The notes beneath the pieces are model-generated. The model had not been told where the DNA came from. It worked only from the letters and a program-made list of their open reading frames with translations, and did no database searches. A stretch of DNA of 64,000 nt from Bacteroides sp. M10 (GTDB taxonomy: Bacteria; Bacteroidota; Bacteroidia; Bacteroidales; Bacteroidaceae). Location: assembly GCF_014334015.1 (NCBI RefSeq), contig NZ_CP060488.1:186001-250000 (forward strand), read 5' to 3'. Positions 1 to 8,135 of the stretch are shown here, one piece after another (position 1 is the stretch's first letter; each line of letters starts with the position of its first letter). The position numbers and the translations under genes are program-made.

Positions 1-62
1 ATCTTTTGCAGATTATGCCCTACATGTCTCCGGTTCGCTTTATCTTTTACTTCGATATCCAT
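1..62 (-). CDS. 5' end of a probable HTH (XRE-like) regulator, partial
   Basis: The first 20 codons of a minus-strand gene run off the left edge. They read MDIEVKDKANRRHVGHNLQK, which resembles the N-terminus of small Bacteroides XRE-type helix-turn-helix regulators, where a similar basic stretch precedes the DNA-binding domain. The DNA-binding domain itself is outside the window, so the family is an inference from a short match. A TAnnTTTG box on the minus strand at 93-100 lies at the right distance for transcription of this gene, which supports the start at 62. An upstream in-frame ATG at 67 is in another frame and meets a stop within a few codons. It is divergent from the SusC gene. Confidence 0.5.
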   Translation of the reverse strand, partial: MDIEVKDKANRRHVGHNLQK

Positions 63-92
63 ATCATTATTTTTTTAAGTAGTACATTGAGA

Positions 93-100
93 CAAAGATA
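93..100 (-). promoter_or_regulatory. -7 promoter box for the partial left-edge gene
   Basis: CAAAGATA on the plus strand reads TATCTTTG on the minus strand and matches the Bacteroides -7 consensus TAnnTTTG. It lies about 30 bases upstream of the minus-strand start at 62. Confidence 0.5.
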
Positions 101-173
101 GTAAAAATCAACCCAAATCAAATCAAAGTCAACTTTATTTTTTTCAATCCCCAGTTCTATATGCATAATTTTG

Positions 174-198
174 TCCTGTCAGTTTTTTACTGACAGGA
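174..198. repeat. 10-bp perfect inverted repeat with T5 loop
   Basis: The arms TCCTGTCAGT (174-183) and ACTGACAGGA (189-198) are perfectly complementary around TTTTT. It sits between divergent genes, so a terminator for either neighbour is unlikely. An operator or an RNA hairpin in the left gene's upstream region is more plausible. Confidence 0.55.
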
Positions 199-201
199 AT
201 C

Positions 202-211
202 GTGGCGCCAC
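202..211. promoter_or_regulatory. Palindrome GTGGCGCCAC, possible operator
   Basis: A perfect 10-bp GC-rich palindrome stands out in an AT-rich spacer, four bases after the preceding hairpin. A protein-binding site is an inference from its position only. Confidence 0.3.
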
Positions 212-394
212 ATTCAAAACAGTATCAGAATGATATTCAATTGACATTGACATTCTGAACAATCATCATTTAACCAATAAAATCTAATAGCCTATGGGGT
301 AAGTAAAGTCGTTACAATCGAGACATAGCTTTAAATTGTCCGAAAATTTAGCTATCCAAAAACAAATTAGTAAACATACAATTAAACAAAAAGC

Positions 395-3300
395 ATGAAA
401 TCATTTTCTGATAAAACAAACATAGGGTGGAATAATCCCCTAAAGACTGTTTATAAAATGAATTTTTACCTATTATTCCTATTAATAGATTCATTATTGA
501 TACTTGGATCAACACGGGCTTATTGCCAACAGAGCAGAACGATCTCTGGTATAGTGAAAAACTCTCAAGGAGAGACTATTATCGGAGCGAATATCGTTGA
601 AAAAGGTACCAGTAACGGGACGATTACGAATGTAGACGGACTGTTCACACTGCGCGTAGCACCCAATGCAATATTAAAGGTATCTTATATGGGATACACG
701 GAACAGGAAGTCAATACACGCAACAAGAACAAGGTAGAAATCATACTGACGGAAGACGCCAGACTGATTGATGAAGTAGTGGTGGTAGGATACGGATCGG
801 TCAAAAAACGAGATTTGACGGGTGCGGTAACCTCCGTCAAGAGTGCGGAAGTACTAGCCGCTCCTACCAATAATGTGATGGAAGCCCTTCAAGGTAAGAT
901 ACCCGGAATGGATATCACCAAAACTTCGGGACAGGTAGGAGGTGATGTCACTATCCTGTTACGTGGCTCACGATCCATCTATGGCAGTAACGAACCATTG
1001 TTTATTATCGATGGAATCCCCGGCAGCTATAGCCAGGTCAGCCCGTCAGACATCGAGAGTGTAGATGTATTGAAAGATGCTTCTTCCACCGCCATTTATG
1101 GTTCCGCAGGAGCAAACGGCGTTGTCATCATCACTACCAAAAGAGGAAAAGAGGGAAAAGCTACCGTAAACTTCGATGCTTATTACGGATTCAGCGGTTC
1201 ACCCAACTACAGACATGGGATGACACGGGATGAATGGGTCACCTATCAACGGGAAGCCTATAAATATAAAAACGGTGACTATCCCACCGATATGTCCGCC
1301 CTACTGGGGAAACAGGATTTTATAGATGCATACAATAACGGCAAATGGATAGACTGGATAGATGAAGTGTCGGGCAACACGGCTACCACACAGAAATACA
1401 GTCTTTCGGTCAGTAGCGGCACTGAAAAGACAAAATTATTTGCTTCGACTTCCTACAACCGGGAGGAAGGTTTACTTAGTAACGAGAATCTGAACAGATA
1501 TTCGTTACGCCTCAACTTGGATCAGCAGATATTTTCGTGGGCAAAGGTGGGCTTTACTTCCAATTTAGTCTACCGTGACTTGAACTCCGGTGTAAAAAAT
1601 ACATTCACCAAATCTCTCTCCGCCATCCCGCTGGGTGATGCTTATACCGAAGAAGGGGAGATCAATCACGAATACATCACGGGCCAATATTCCCCGATGA
1701 GTGATTTCATAGAGAATCAGTATGTAGACAACACCCGTTCCACCTACCTGAACATGAGTGGCTATGTCGAACTAACTCCCGTCAAAGACCTGACTTTTAC
1801 CAGTCGTGTAAATGGTACTTTGAATCACTCACGCCGCGGGCAATACTGGGGAGAGAAGTGTAATGCCAACCGTCCGTCTTATGCAGGTTCGCCGCATGCT
1901 TCCATCACGAACAACAATGCCTGGAATTACACTTGGGAGAATATTCTCGCTTACAACACAACCATCGCCAAAGACCATAATCTGGGAGGTTCACTGATTA
2001 CTTCCTGGAATAAGAACCAGTCGGAAAGTAGCATGGCTGCCGCCAGCGGTCAGATGGTAGATCAATGGTCTTTCTGGCGACTAACATCGGGTACTTCCCA
2101 ACATGTGGAATCCGACTTCGCACAGACACAGAAAATGTCTTTTGCCTTCCGTCTGAACTATTCGTACAAGGGCAAATACCTGTTTAATTTCTCTACCCGC
2201 TGGGATGGTGTTTCACAATTCTCTACCGGACATAAATGGGATGCTTTCCCCGCAGGCGCACTGGCGTGGAGAATATCGGACGAGGCATTTATGGAAAAGA
2301 CACGCAGTTGGCTGGACAACCTGAAGTTGAGAGTGAGCTACGGTATCACGGGTAACTCGGGAGGAACCACCGCATACAGTACCACAACACAAGCATACGT
2401 ATATACCGCTTCGGGAATTTCCATTAACGGGAAGATCGTTCCTTTCACACAATACTCTGGTACTTACGGTAGTTCTGACCTCGGATGGGAAAAATCATAC
2501 AACTGGAATATAGGATTAGATTTCGGTATCCTGAACGGTCGCATCGACGGCTCGGTAGAATGGTTCAAGACGACAACCAAAGGATTATTATTCAAACGTA
2601 CATTGCCCATTACCAGCGGTCTGACCGGATGGGGATCGCCTCTGGCTATCTGGCAGAACATCGCCCAGACCAGTAATCAAGGTGTGGAAGCAACGATCAC
2701 TTCGCACAACATACGGCACAAGGATTTCACCTGGAACACGACTTTATCCGTCACCTGGAACAAGGAACAAATAGACGAACTACCTGACGGTGACCTGATT
2801 GCTGAAAACTTGTTTGTCGGTGAACCGATTAAAGCCATTTACGGATATAAGTATGCCGGAATCTGGGGAACCGATACTCCGCAGGAGACATTAGATGCCT
2901 ACGGCGTAAAACCCGGCTTCATCAAGATAGAGACCTTAGACCAGAAAGGTGACGGAGGCGTACATAAATACAGCACGGAAGACCGGCAAATTCTGGGACA
3001 TTCCAATCCGGACTGGATCATCGGATTCAACAATTCCTTCACCTACAAGAATTTTGATTTATCTGTCTTTGCCATGGCGCGTTACGGACAGACGATCAAC
3101 AGTGACCTGCTCGGCTATTATACCGCCGAACGGAGCGTTACCAAGAATCAGCTGGCAGGCGTAGACTACTGGACAGAAGATAATCAGGGAGCCTATTTCC
3201 CCCGTCCCGGAACAGCAGATGAGCAAAAAACCGTATATCCTTCATTAAGAGTACGCGACGGTTCCTTTATCAAGATTAAGAATATCACACTGGGATATAC

Positions 3301-3481
3301 ACTGCCCGCAAATATTTCACGCAAGGTTTTGATGGAGAAATGCCGCATCTATGCCACAGCCTACAATCCGTTCATCTTTGTAAAAGACAAACAATTGAAA
3401 GATACTGATCCCGAAACCAACGGTTCGGATGCATTCCCTACCTACCGGCAATTTGTTTTTGGCGTTAATTTGACATTCTAA
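395..3481 (+). CDS. SusC/RagA-family TonB-dependent outer-membrane transporter
   Basis: This outer-membrane transporter should import an oligosaccharide or other large nutrient with its SusD partner, powered by TonB. A signal-like hydrophobic stretch lies near residues 22-45. A carboxypeptidase-D-like regulatory domain follows at about 49-125 (SGIVKNSQGETIIGANI), then the TonB-box region DEVVVVGYG from residue 126. The plug carries the typical LFIIDGIPG and DIESVDVLKDASSTAIYGS motifs. The rest is the beta barrel, ending in aromatic-rich VNLTF. At 1028 residues it is normal for the family, and it has no STN domain, so sigma/anti-sigma signalling is not expected. The start at 395 puts 21 polar residues before the signal sequence; ATG at 458 would give a more typical signal peptide. 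SusD follows after 15 bases. No cognate regulator or enzyme gene lies beside the pair. Confidence 0.93.
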   Translation: MKSFSDKTNIGWNNPLKTVYKMNFYLLFLLIDSLLILGSTRAYCQQSRTISGIVKNSQGETIIGANIVEKGTSNGTITNVDGLFTLRVAPNAILKVSYMGYTEQEVNTRNKNKVEIILTEDARLIDEVVVVGYGSVKKRDLTGAVTSVKSAEVLAAPTNNVMEALQGKIPGMDITKTSGQVGGDVTILLRGSRSIYGSNEPLFIIDGIPGSYSQVSPSDIESVDVLKDASSTAIYGSAGANGVVIITTKRGKEGKATVNFDAYYGFSGSPNYRHGMTRDEWVTYQREAYKYKNGDYPTDMSALLGKQDFIDAYNNGKWIDWIDEVSGNTATTQKYSLSVSSGTEKTKLFASTSYNREEGLLSNENLNRYSLRLNLDQQIFSWAKVGFTSNLVYRDLNSGVKNTFTKSLSAIPLGDAYTEEGEINHEYITGQYSPMSDFIENQYVDNTRSTYLNMSGYVELTPVKDLTFTSRVNGTLNHSRRGQYWGEKCNANRPSYAGSPHASITNNNAWNYTWENILAYNTTIAKDHNLGGSLITSWNKNQSESSMAAASGQMVDQWSFWRLTSGTSQHVESDFAQTQKMSFAFRLNYSYKGKYLFNFSTRWDGVSQFSTGHKWDAFPAGALAWRISDEAFMEKTRSWLDNLKLRVSYGITGNSGGTTAYSTTTQAYVYTASGISINGKIVPFTQYSGTYGSSDLGWEKSYNWNIGLDFGILNGRIDGSVEWFKTTTKGLLFKRTLPITSGLTGWGSPLAIWQNIAQTSNQGVEATITSHNIRHKDFTWNTTLSVTWNKEQIDELPDGDLIAENLFVGEPIKAIYGYKYAGIWGTDTPQETLDAYGVKPGFIKIETLDQKGDGGVHKYSTEDRQILGHSNPDWIIGFNNSFTYKNFDLSVFAMARYGQTINSDLLGYYTAERSVTKNQLAGVDYWTEDNQGAYFPRPGTADEQKTVYPSLRVRDGSFIKIKNITLGYTLPANISRKVLMEKCRIYATAYNPFIFVKDKQLKDTDPETNGSDAFPTYRQFVFGVNLTF

Positions 3482-3496
3482 CTAAAAATTATAATC

Positions 3497-5335
3497 ATGA
3501 AAAGTATATATATAAAATTCATATTTTGCAGTGTGCTGCTCTCGGCCCTTTCTCTACACTCCTGCACTTTGGACGAGTACAACCCAGGTGCATTTACCAA
3601 AGAGGCTTTGGCTACTTCCATCGATGGATATGAAACCCTGATTAACCAGTGTTATTTTGCCATGGAAAGATTTTATTATGGTGCTGCCGACTGGATGTCA
3701 CTGACTGAAGGTGACACCGATCTTTGGACGTATAAAGCCAATGAATCAACAAGTTACACGCAGTGGTTCTGGTTTTTCGCAGGAACATCGCCCAATACGA
3801 CTTACACCAATAATTGGTGGAACGGGACGTACGATGGTGTGGGAGCCTGTAACGAAGCTATCGCATTAGGAGACAAGCCTCCTTACACCACGGAAGAGGA
3901 ACGGAATGCAAAGATTGCGGAAGCCCGTTTTCTTAGAGCTGTGTATTATTTCAATGCAGTGGAACAATTCGGAGCAGTGACAATGCTCACAGAACCCGTA
4001 GTAACGGAAACACTGACCTACTCCCCCACCCGCACCGATCCGATGACCATCTATCAGGAAGTTATTATCCCCGATTTGAGATTTGCATCCGAATGGTTGC
4101 CAACAGGTACGCATGCAACAACTACCACCCCGACAAAGAAAGCCGCTCTAGGTTTTCTGGCTAAAGCCTGCCTGCAGACGTACGAATATGGAAGCACTGA
4201 ATATTTGCAGGAAGCTCTGGATGCAGCCAAGAAATTGATTACCGATTGCGAAACTGGCGGTGGGAAATACAATACGTATATGTATCCATCGTATAGCGAG
4301 GTGTTTAAAGAGAGCAACAACTGGGAAAACAAAGAAGCTCTCTGGAAGCATCGCTGGTATGCAGGAGCAGACGGACACGGATCAAGCAACGGGAATTATA
4401 AGTTGAATCGCAACGACGAGTATTTCTTATGTAATATCAATAAATTCGGTGCACGTGAAGACAATCAGGAGACACGGCTTACCTGGGAAGGTTCAATTAC
4501 TGGTATCTTTATGCCCACGCAGCATTTATTGAGTTTGTATGTGCAGAAAGACGGAACATTGGACCCCAGATTTCATGAATCGTTCACCACAGAGTGGAAC
4601 GCAAACAAGAATTATACGTGGGATGAAAGTGCCGTGCACATGTATGATAAGGAAGAAGCCGTCATCGGCAAAGCTCTGAATGAAGGAGACTTAGCCATTA
4701 AATTCATCATGCCGCAGGACATGGATTATGCTACAGAGAAGCAAAAAGAACATATTTCTGATTATTTGCTGATTGATTATCATCATGTATATAGTGACGA
4801 CAATAATAATGTGAACATGAATTATGCCTATACAAACGTCACAGGTAATTACAAGAATGACGGCACGAACGAAAATCAGTTCCGCCACTATTATCCGTCA
4901 CTGAATAAACATAACAGCAGTAATTATTATGTAGCCAATGCTTCCAAACAGAGAAATGGTAATCTGAATGCAACGTTTATCATGCGCATGGCAGAAGTTT
5001 ATTTGATTGCGGCAGAAGCTGATATTTACCTGAATGGCGGTGCGAATGCAGCCGGTTATATCAACAAGGTTCGTGAACGTGCCGGAGCAAATCCACTCAC
5101 AGGGAGTATTACGGTGCGTGATATCTTAGACGAAAGAGGCCGTGAACTTTGCGGAGAATATTGCCGCTTCTATGACTTGAAACGGACAGGAATGTTTAAG
5201 AATTCGGAATATCTGGAGAATACCCATCCGGATCTGGCCCGGTTCTTCCATCCGAATTATGCGTTACGTCCCATTTCAACTACTTTTACAGCCACGATCA
5301 CCAATGGCAGTGAGTACCAGAATCCGGGATATTAA
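3497..5335 (+). CDS. SusD/RagB-family nutrient-binding lipoprotein
   Basis: This surface lipoprotein caps the adjacent SusC channel and binds its substrate. The N-terminus has a lipoprotein signal ending SLHSC, with Cys at residue 23. Family landmarks are visible: an N-terminal TPR-like region with AEARFLRAVYYFNAVEQFG, a C-terminal segment FIMRMAEVYLIAAEADI, and DERGRELCGEYCRFYDLKR, all typical of RagB/SusD. The length (612 residues) is normal. It follows SusC by 15 bases and is followed by a hairpin, so the pair is probably a complete two-gene operon. The substrate cannot be deduced, because no degradative enzyme accompanies it in this window. Confidence 0.93.
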   Translation: MKSIYIKFIFCSVLLSALSLHSCTLDEYNPGAFTKEALATSIDGYETLINQCYFAMERFYYGAADWMSLTEGDTDLWTYKANESTSYTQWFWFFAGTSPNTTYTNNWWNGTYDGVGACNEAIALGDKPPYTTEEERNAKIAEARFLRAVYYFNAVEQFGAVTMLTEPVVTETLTYSPTRTDPMTIYQEVIIPDLRFASEWLPTGTHATTTTPTKKAALGFLAKACLQTYEYGSTEYLQEALDAAKKLITDCETGGGKYNTYMYPSYSEVFKESNNWENKEALWKHRWYAGADGHGSSNGNYKLNRNDEYFLCNINKFGAREDNQETRLTWEGSITGIFMPTQHLLSLYVQKDGTLDPRFHESFTTEWNANKNYTWDESAVHMYDKEEAVIGKALNEGDLAIKFIMPQDMDYATEKQKEHISDYLLIDYHHVYSDDNNNVNMNYAYTNVTGNYKNDGTNENQFRHYYPSLNKHNSSNYYVANASKQRNGNLNATFIMRMAEVYLIAAEADIYLNGGANAAGYINKVRERAGANPLTGSITVRDILDERGRELCGEYCRFYDLKRTGMFKNSEYLENTHPDLARFFHPNYALRPISTTFTATITNGSEYQNPGY

Positions 5336-5352
5336 GTAGGAATTTCAATATG

Positions 5353-5386
5353 TACAGGTGCTATGGAGTCAATCCTGACACCTGTA
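5353..5386 (+). terminator. Hairpin after the first SusC/SusD pair
   Basis: The arms TACAGGTG (5353-5360) and CACCTGTA (5379-5386) pair perfectly, 17 bases after the SusD stop, with further short complementarity (GTCA/TGAC) inside the loop. The tail is only moderately T-rich. The next gene converges from the minus strand, which fits a terminator. Confidence 0.5.
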
Positions 5387-5462
5387 TATTATCATAAATT
5401 CAGGTTTTAACCTCACGATTAAGTAATTCAGAGCATAAGAAATGTTTCTTTCTCCACAGTAC

Positions 5463-5993
5463 TTATCTAAGACAGTATCTGTAATCGCTATCTTTCACTT
5501 TTATAAATCCATTACTCAATAATGTCCTTATTGATATAATATTTTTTTCATCGGGATCAGCCAGTAGCTCTTTCCCTCCTATTTCTGCAATTTTCTCAAT
5601 CAGTTTTTTTACAATAACTCCCCCAATACCCTTACCCAAATATTCTTCTTCACCTATGAGGTAACCTATTTCAAAGACTGTCTCTTTTTTATCAACAGTT
5701 CTTCCATAATATTCCGGGATATATTCTTTTTCAAAATAGCAATCCAAGTATAAACAGAAACCAATAGCTTTATCATTATAATAGACAATGAAGTGATTCA
5801 TATAATGATATTGGGTATTTCTATTATTTATTTCATTCAACCAAGCCGCCTTGTGCTCTTCCCCATCGGGACAGAACCATTTATAAATATATTCTTTAGC
5901 CAGCCATTTGCTAAAAGTGTCTACATCTTCGTCACGCAAAGGCTTTATTGTAATCTTATCATTCTCAATATTCATATTTTTATGGTGAGACAT
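5463..5993 (-). CDS. GNAT-family N-acetyltransferase (AAC(6')-like)
   Basis: The protein should transfer an acetyl group from acetyl-CoA to an amine substrate. The 176 residues show the GNAT pattern: an N-terminal ITIKPLRDEDVDTFSKWL strand-helix, a central FEIGYLIGEEEYLGKGIGG segment carrying the acetyl-CoA pyrophosphate loop (GKGIGG), and a C-terminal SIRTLLSNGFIKV motif. The arrangement resembles aminoglycoside 6'-acetyltransferase-like and ribosomal-protein-acetyltransferase-like members, so the substrate is uncertain and resistance should not be assumed. Translation may begin at 5975 (MNIEND) instead of 5993. A -7 box lies upstream at 6036-6043. It is a single gene convergent with the SusC/SusD operon. 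Confidence 0.85.
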   Translation of the reverse strand: MSHHKNMNIENDKITIKPLRDEDVDTFSKWLAKEYIYKWFCPDGEEHKAAWLNEINNRNTQYHYMNHFIVYYNDKAIGFCLYLDCYFEKEYIPEYYGRTVDKKETVFEIGYLIGEEEYLGKGIGGVIVKKLIEKIAEIGGKELLADPDEKNIISIRTLLSNGFIKVKDSDYRYCLR

Positions 5994-6035
5994 TAGCCTC
6001 TGCTATAAATTTCATAATTCCAGTTGTTTGAAATA

Positions 6036-6043
6036 CAAAGATA
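6036..6043 (-). promoter_or_regulatory. -7 promoter box for the acetyltransferase gene
   Basis: CAAAGATA reads TATCTTTG on the minus strand, matching TAnnTTTG, about 43 bases upstream of the gene start. Confidence 0.5.
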
Positions 6044-6082
6044 TAATTTTCTGTATAATAAAAAACACCTAACAACAATCCA

Positions 6083-6667
6083 TTAAAATCCCATAGCATC
6101 TTTCACTAAAACCATCTCTTCATGAGAGGTTAACTTCTCCAATAACAGCAATGCAACTCCATACGATGTTTGAGGACAATAAGAAGTTATGATATTATCA
6201 TCTACCACAATGGGAGTATTCACGATGGTTGTTCCAAAACCCTCAAGAACTTTCTGCTTATGTGCACCCCTAAGATGGTAAGTTGTTGCCCTCCGGCCAT
6301 TCAAGACCCCGCTTTTCCCAACAGGTAGAGCACCGACACAAACTGTTGCAATCCATTTCTTTTGTGAATCAAACAACCGTATTAATTCCAAAAGTTGCTC
6401 ATTATATGCTTCCTCATAAAACCCAAATTCCTCAAATCCGCCGGGTATCGCAAGCGCATCATAGTCATCCGCAGATACTTCATCTATGACTTTATCCACC
6501 AAAACGGGAACATTGAAAGAACTAATCACTTTTCTATTCAAGCCACAGGTAACAACATCGATTTTACAATCAAAGTCCGTCTTTGCCCATCCCATAACAT
6601 CAATAAAAGCACTGAACTCAATCGTTTCAAACCCTTTAGCAAGGAATACCAATAATTTCATAATCAA
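6083..6667 (-). CDS. DJ-1/PfpI-family protein
   Basis: This 194-residue protein has the DJ-1/PfpI fold of the glutamine-amidotransferase-like superfamily. Members act as deglycases, glyoxalases, chaperones or proteases, so the exact reaction is open. The nucleophile elbow is ATVCVGALP with Cys110, and the conserved acidic partner is in KGFETIEFSA, probably Glu17. AIPGGFEEFGF marks the loop before the nucleophile. No signal peptide is present, so it is cytoplasmic. It is transcribed divergently from a regulator whose own N-terminal domain has the same fold, with promoter boxes for both inside the 135-base spacer. A regulated stress or metabolite-detoxification role is a reasonable inference. 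Confidence 0.88.
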   Translation of the reverse strand: MIMKLLVFLAKGFETIEFSAFIDVMGWAKTDFDCKIDVVTCGLNRKVISSFNVPVLVDKVIDEVSADDYDALAIPGGFEEFGFYEEAYNEQLLELIRLFDSQKKWIATVCVGALPVGKSGVLNGRRATTYHLRGAHKQKVLEGFGTTIVNTPIVVDDNIITSYCPQTSYGVALLLLEKLTSHEEMVLVKDAMGF

Positions 6668-6700
6668 TCGGGTTATATATTAAACAATTTATGAATGCTG

Positions 6701-6708
6701 CAAAGGTA
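6701..6708 (-). promoter_or_regulatory. -7 promoter box for the DJ-1/PfpI gene
   Basis: CAAAGGTA reads TACCTTTG on the minus strand, matching TAnnTTTG, 34 bases upstream of the start at 6667. Confidence 0.5.
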
Positions 6709-6766
6709 GACATATTCATCATAGCCTGAAATGACATTATTCCGTCAAAAACTGCCATATTTATAT

Positions 6767-6774
6767 TATCTTTG
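6767..6774 (+). promoter_or_regulatory. -7 promoter box for the GlxA-like regulator
   Basis: TATCTTTG matches TAnnTTTG. Transcription should begin near 6780, which leaves almost no leader for an ATG at 6788 and favours the start at 6803. Confidence 0.55.
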
Positions 6775-6802
6775 TTCACAGTAAAAATTGAAAAGACCAT
6801 AT

Positions 6803-7771
6803 ATGGAGAAAAGATATAAGCACATCGCATTTCTTGTAATACCCAATGCAACATTGCTCGATATTACAGGTCCCTATGAGGCCTTTTCACTCGCCATACA
6901 ATGCCTGAAATCTTATCATAAAGACACTACGTATGTGCTGCATACATTATCATTAGATAAAAACAGGATAGTCAAAACATCATCGGGGCTTTGCCTGCAA
7001 TGCGAAGGTTCTATCAAGTCGTTGAATTACCCCATAGACACGCTGTTCATTCCCGGTATTCCCGAAAGTCTTGAAGACATGGTTGGCCCCAAGACATTAT
7101 CATGGATAAAGCAACAATCCATGCAAGTACGGAGAATCTGTTCTATCTGCACAGGGGCTTTCATTTTGGCGGAAGCATCCATCCTTGACAACAGAAAAGT
7201 CACTACCCATTGGAAATTATGCCACAAGCTGGCTAATGACTATCCATCTTTAGATGTTGACAGCGAGTCTATCTTTATTAAAGACGGACATGTGTACACA
7301 TCAGCCGGGGTTTCCTCGGGAATAGATTTAGCCTTGGCATTAATAGAAGAAGATTTCGGACGAACTTTGGCTTTAGAAGTAGCCAGAGAACTCGTCGTCT
7401 ACCTGAAGCGACCGGGTAATCAAGCACAATTTAGCGTTACTCTAAAACATCAGGATAGCGATCACAAGCCAATCCAGAATATTAAAGATTGGCTGTTAGA
7501 ACATTTAAAAGAAAAAATAACAGTAGAAGATTTAGCCGAACAAGCACTAATGAGTCCAAGAAATTTTGCACGCGTGTTTACCAGAGAAACAGGAATAACA
7601 CCAGCTAAATATGTCGAGAAACTAAGGCTGGAAGCCGCCTGTCGTTTGCTCACAGAAACTCAACATACCTTAGAAACAATTTCCCTTGAATGTGGTCTGA
7701 TGAATATAGACAATATGCGCAGATTATTTATAAAGCATCTAAAAGTAACACCATCCGATTATAGGAGATAG
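6803..7771 (+). CDS. GlxA-family transcriptional regulator (DJ-1/PfpI domain + AraC HTH)
   Basis: The regulator joins an N-terminal DJ-1/PfpI-like sensor domain (about residues 5-200) to a C-terminal AraC/XylS DNA-binding domain (about 225-322). The sensor domain keeps a Cys at the elbow position (RICSICTGAF, Cys116). The AraC part has two helix-turn-helix motifs, LAEQALMSPRNFARVF and ISLECGLMNIDNMRRLF, and ends TPSDYRR. I place the start at 6803 because the promoter box at 6767-6774 is too close to the ATG at 6788; the difference is five residues. It is divergent from the stand-alone DJ-1/PfpI gene and is the natural candidate to control it, and probably itself. The effector is unknown. Confidence 0.88.
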   Translation: MEKRYKHIAFLVIPNATLLDITGPYEAFSLAIQCLKSYHKDTTYVLHTLSLDKNRIVKTSSGLCLQCEGSIKSLNYPIDTLFIPGIPESLEDMVGPKTLSWIKQQSMQVRRICSICTGAFILAEASILDNRKVTTHWKLCHKLANDYPSLDVDSESIFIKDGHVYTSAGVSSGIDLALALIEEDFGRTLALEVARELVVYLKRPGNQAQFSVTLKHQDSDHKPIQNIKDWLLEHLKEKITVEDLAEQALMSPRNFARVFTRETGITPAKYVEKLRLEAACRLLTETQHTLETISLECGLMNIDNMRRLFIKHLKVTPSDYRR

Positions 7772-8135
7772 CCCCCCCGATTATCGTCAGGATAATGACC
7801 AGTGGATAGCTCTGCAAGATTATCAAAATGCAGATTGGACTAACTGAATCCAGTTGTGGAAGTTTTATAATTTACATATCATTCAAGTTATTCATTCTGT
7901 AGATGTAGCAAAATTAGATCATTATTGGTGCAATTTCGAAAAGTGCAAGATTTGACATTTTTACAAAATTGCTATGACAAATCAAAGTTTTTCCCTATGT
8001 TTGTATTAAGGGGCAACAAGATTTAAAATCTCAGTATTCGATGACAGGACAGAATATAAAAATGCAGTAAATGAGATTCTTATAAGCTCCCGGTTGCATT
8101 CCACAATTTGTAGAAATTAGATTAATATATATACT
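7772..8135 (+). other. Intergenic region with a possible AraC-tail remnant and a promoter
   Basis: This 364-base spacer separates the GlxA-like regulator from the STAND gene. Just after the regulator's stop is a C7 run, then an open stretch at 7779-7847 encoding DYRQDNDQWIALQDYQNADW plus two residues and a stop. Its first residues repeat the DYR at the end of the regulator, and CCGATTAT occurs at both 7755-7762 and 7777-7784. The rest is AT-rich with a promoter-like box at 7996-8003. No convincing gene is present. Confidence 0.4.
7996..8003 (+). promoter_or_regulatory. -7 promoter box for the STAND-protein operon
   Basis: TATGTTTG matches TAnnTTTG and lies 132 bases before the start at 8136, implying a leader of about 125 bases. 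A -33 element is unclear: ATTG at 7968-7971 is 24 bases away, a little long. Confidence 0.4.

Larger units (their letters stand above)
63..394. other. Divergent intergenic region with two palindromes
   Basis: This 332-base AT-rich spacer separates the left-edge minus-strand gene from the first SusC gene. It holds the -7 box at 93-100, a hairpin at 174-198 and a 10-bp palindrome at 202-211. A weak -7-like sequence TAGCTTTA at 326-333 could serve SusC but deviates from consensus in the last base. I see no ORF here. Confidence 0.5.
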
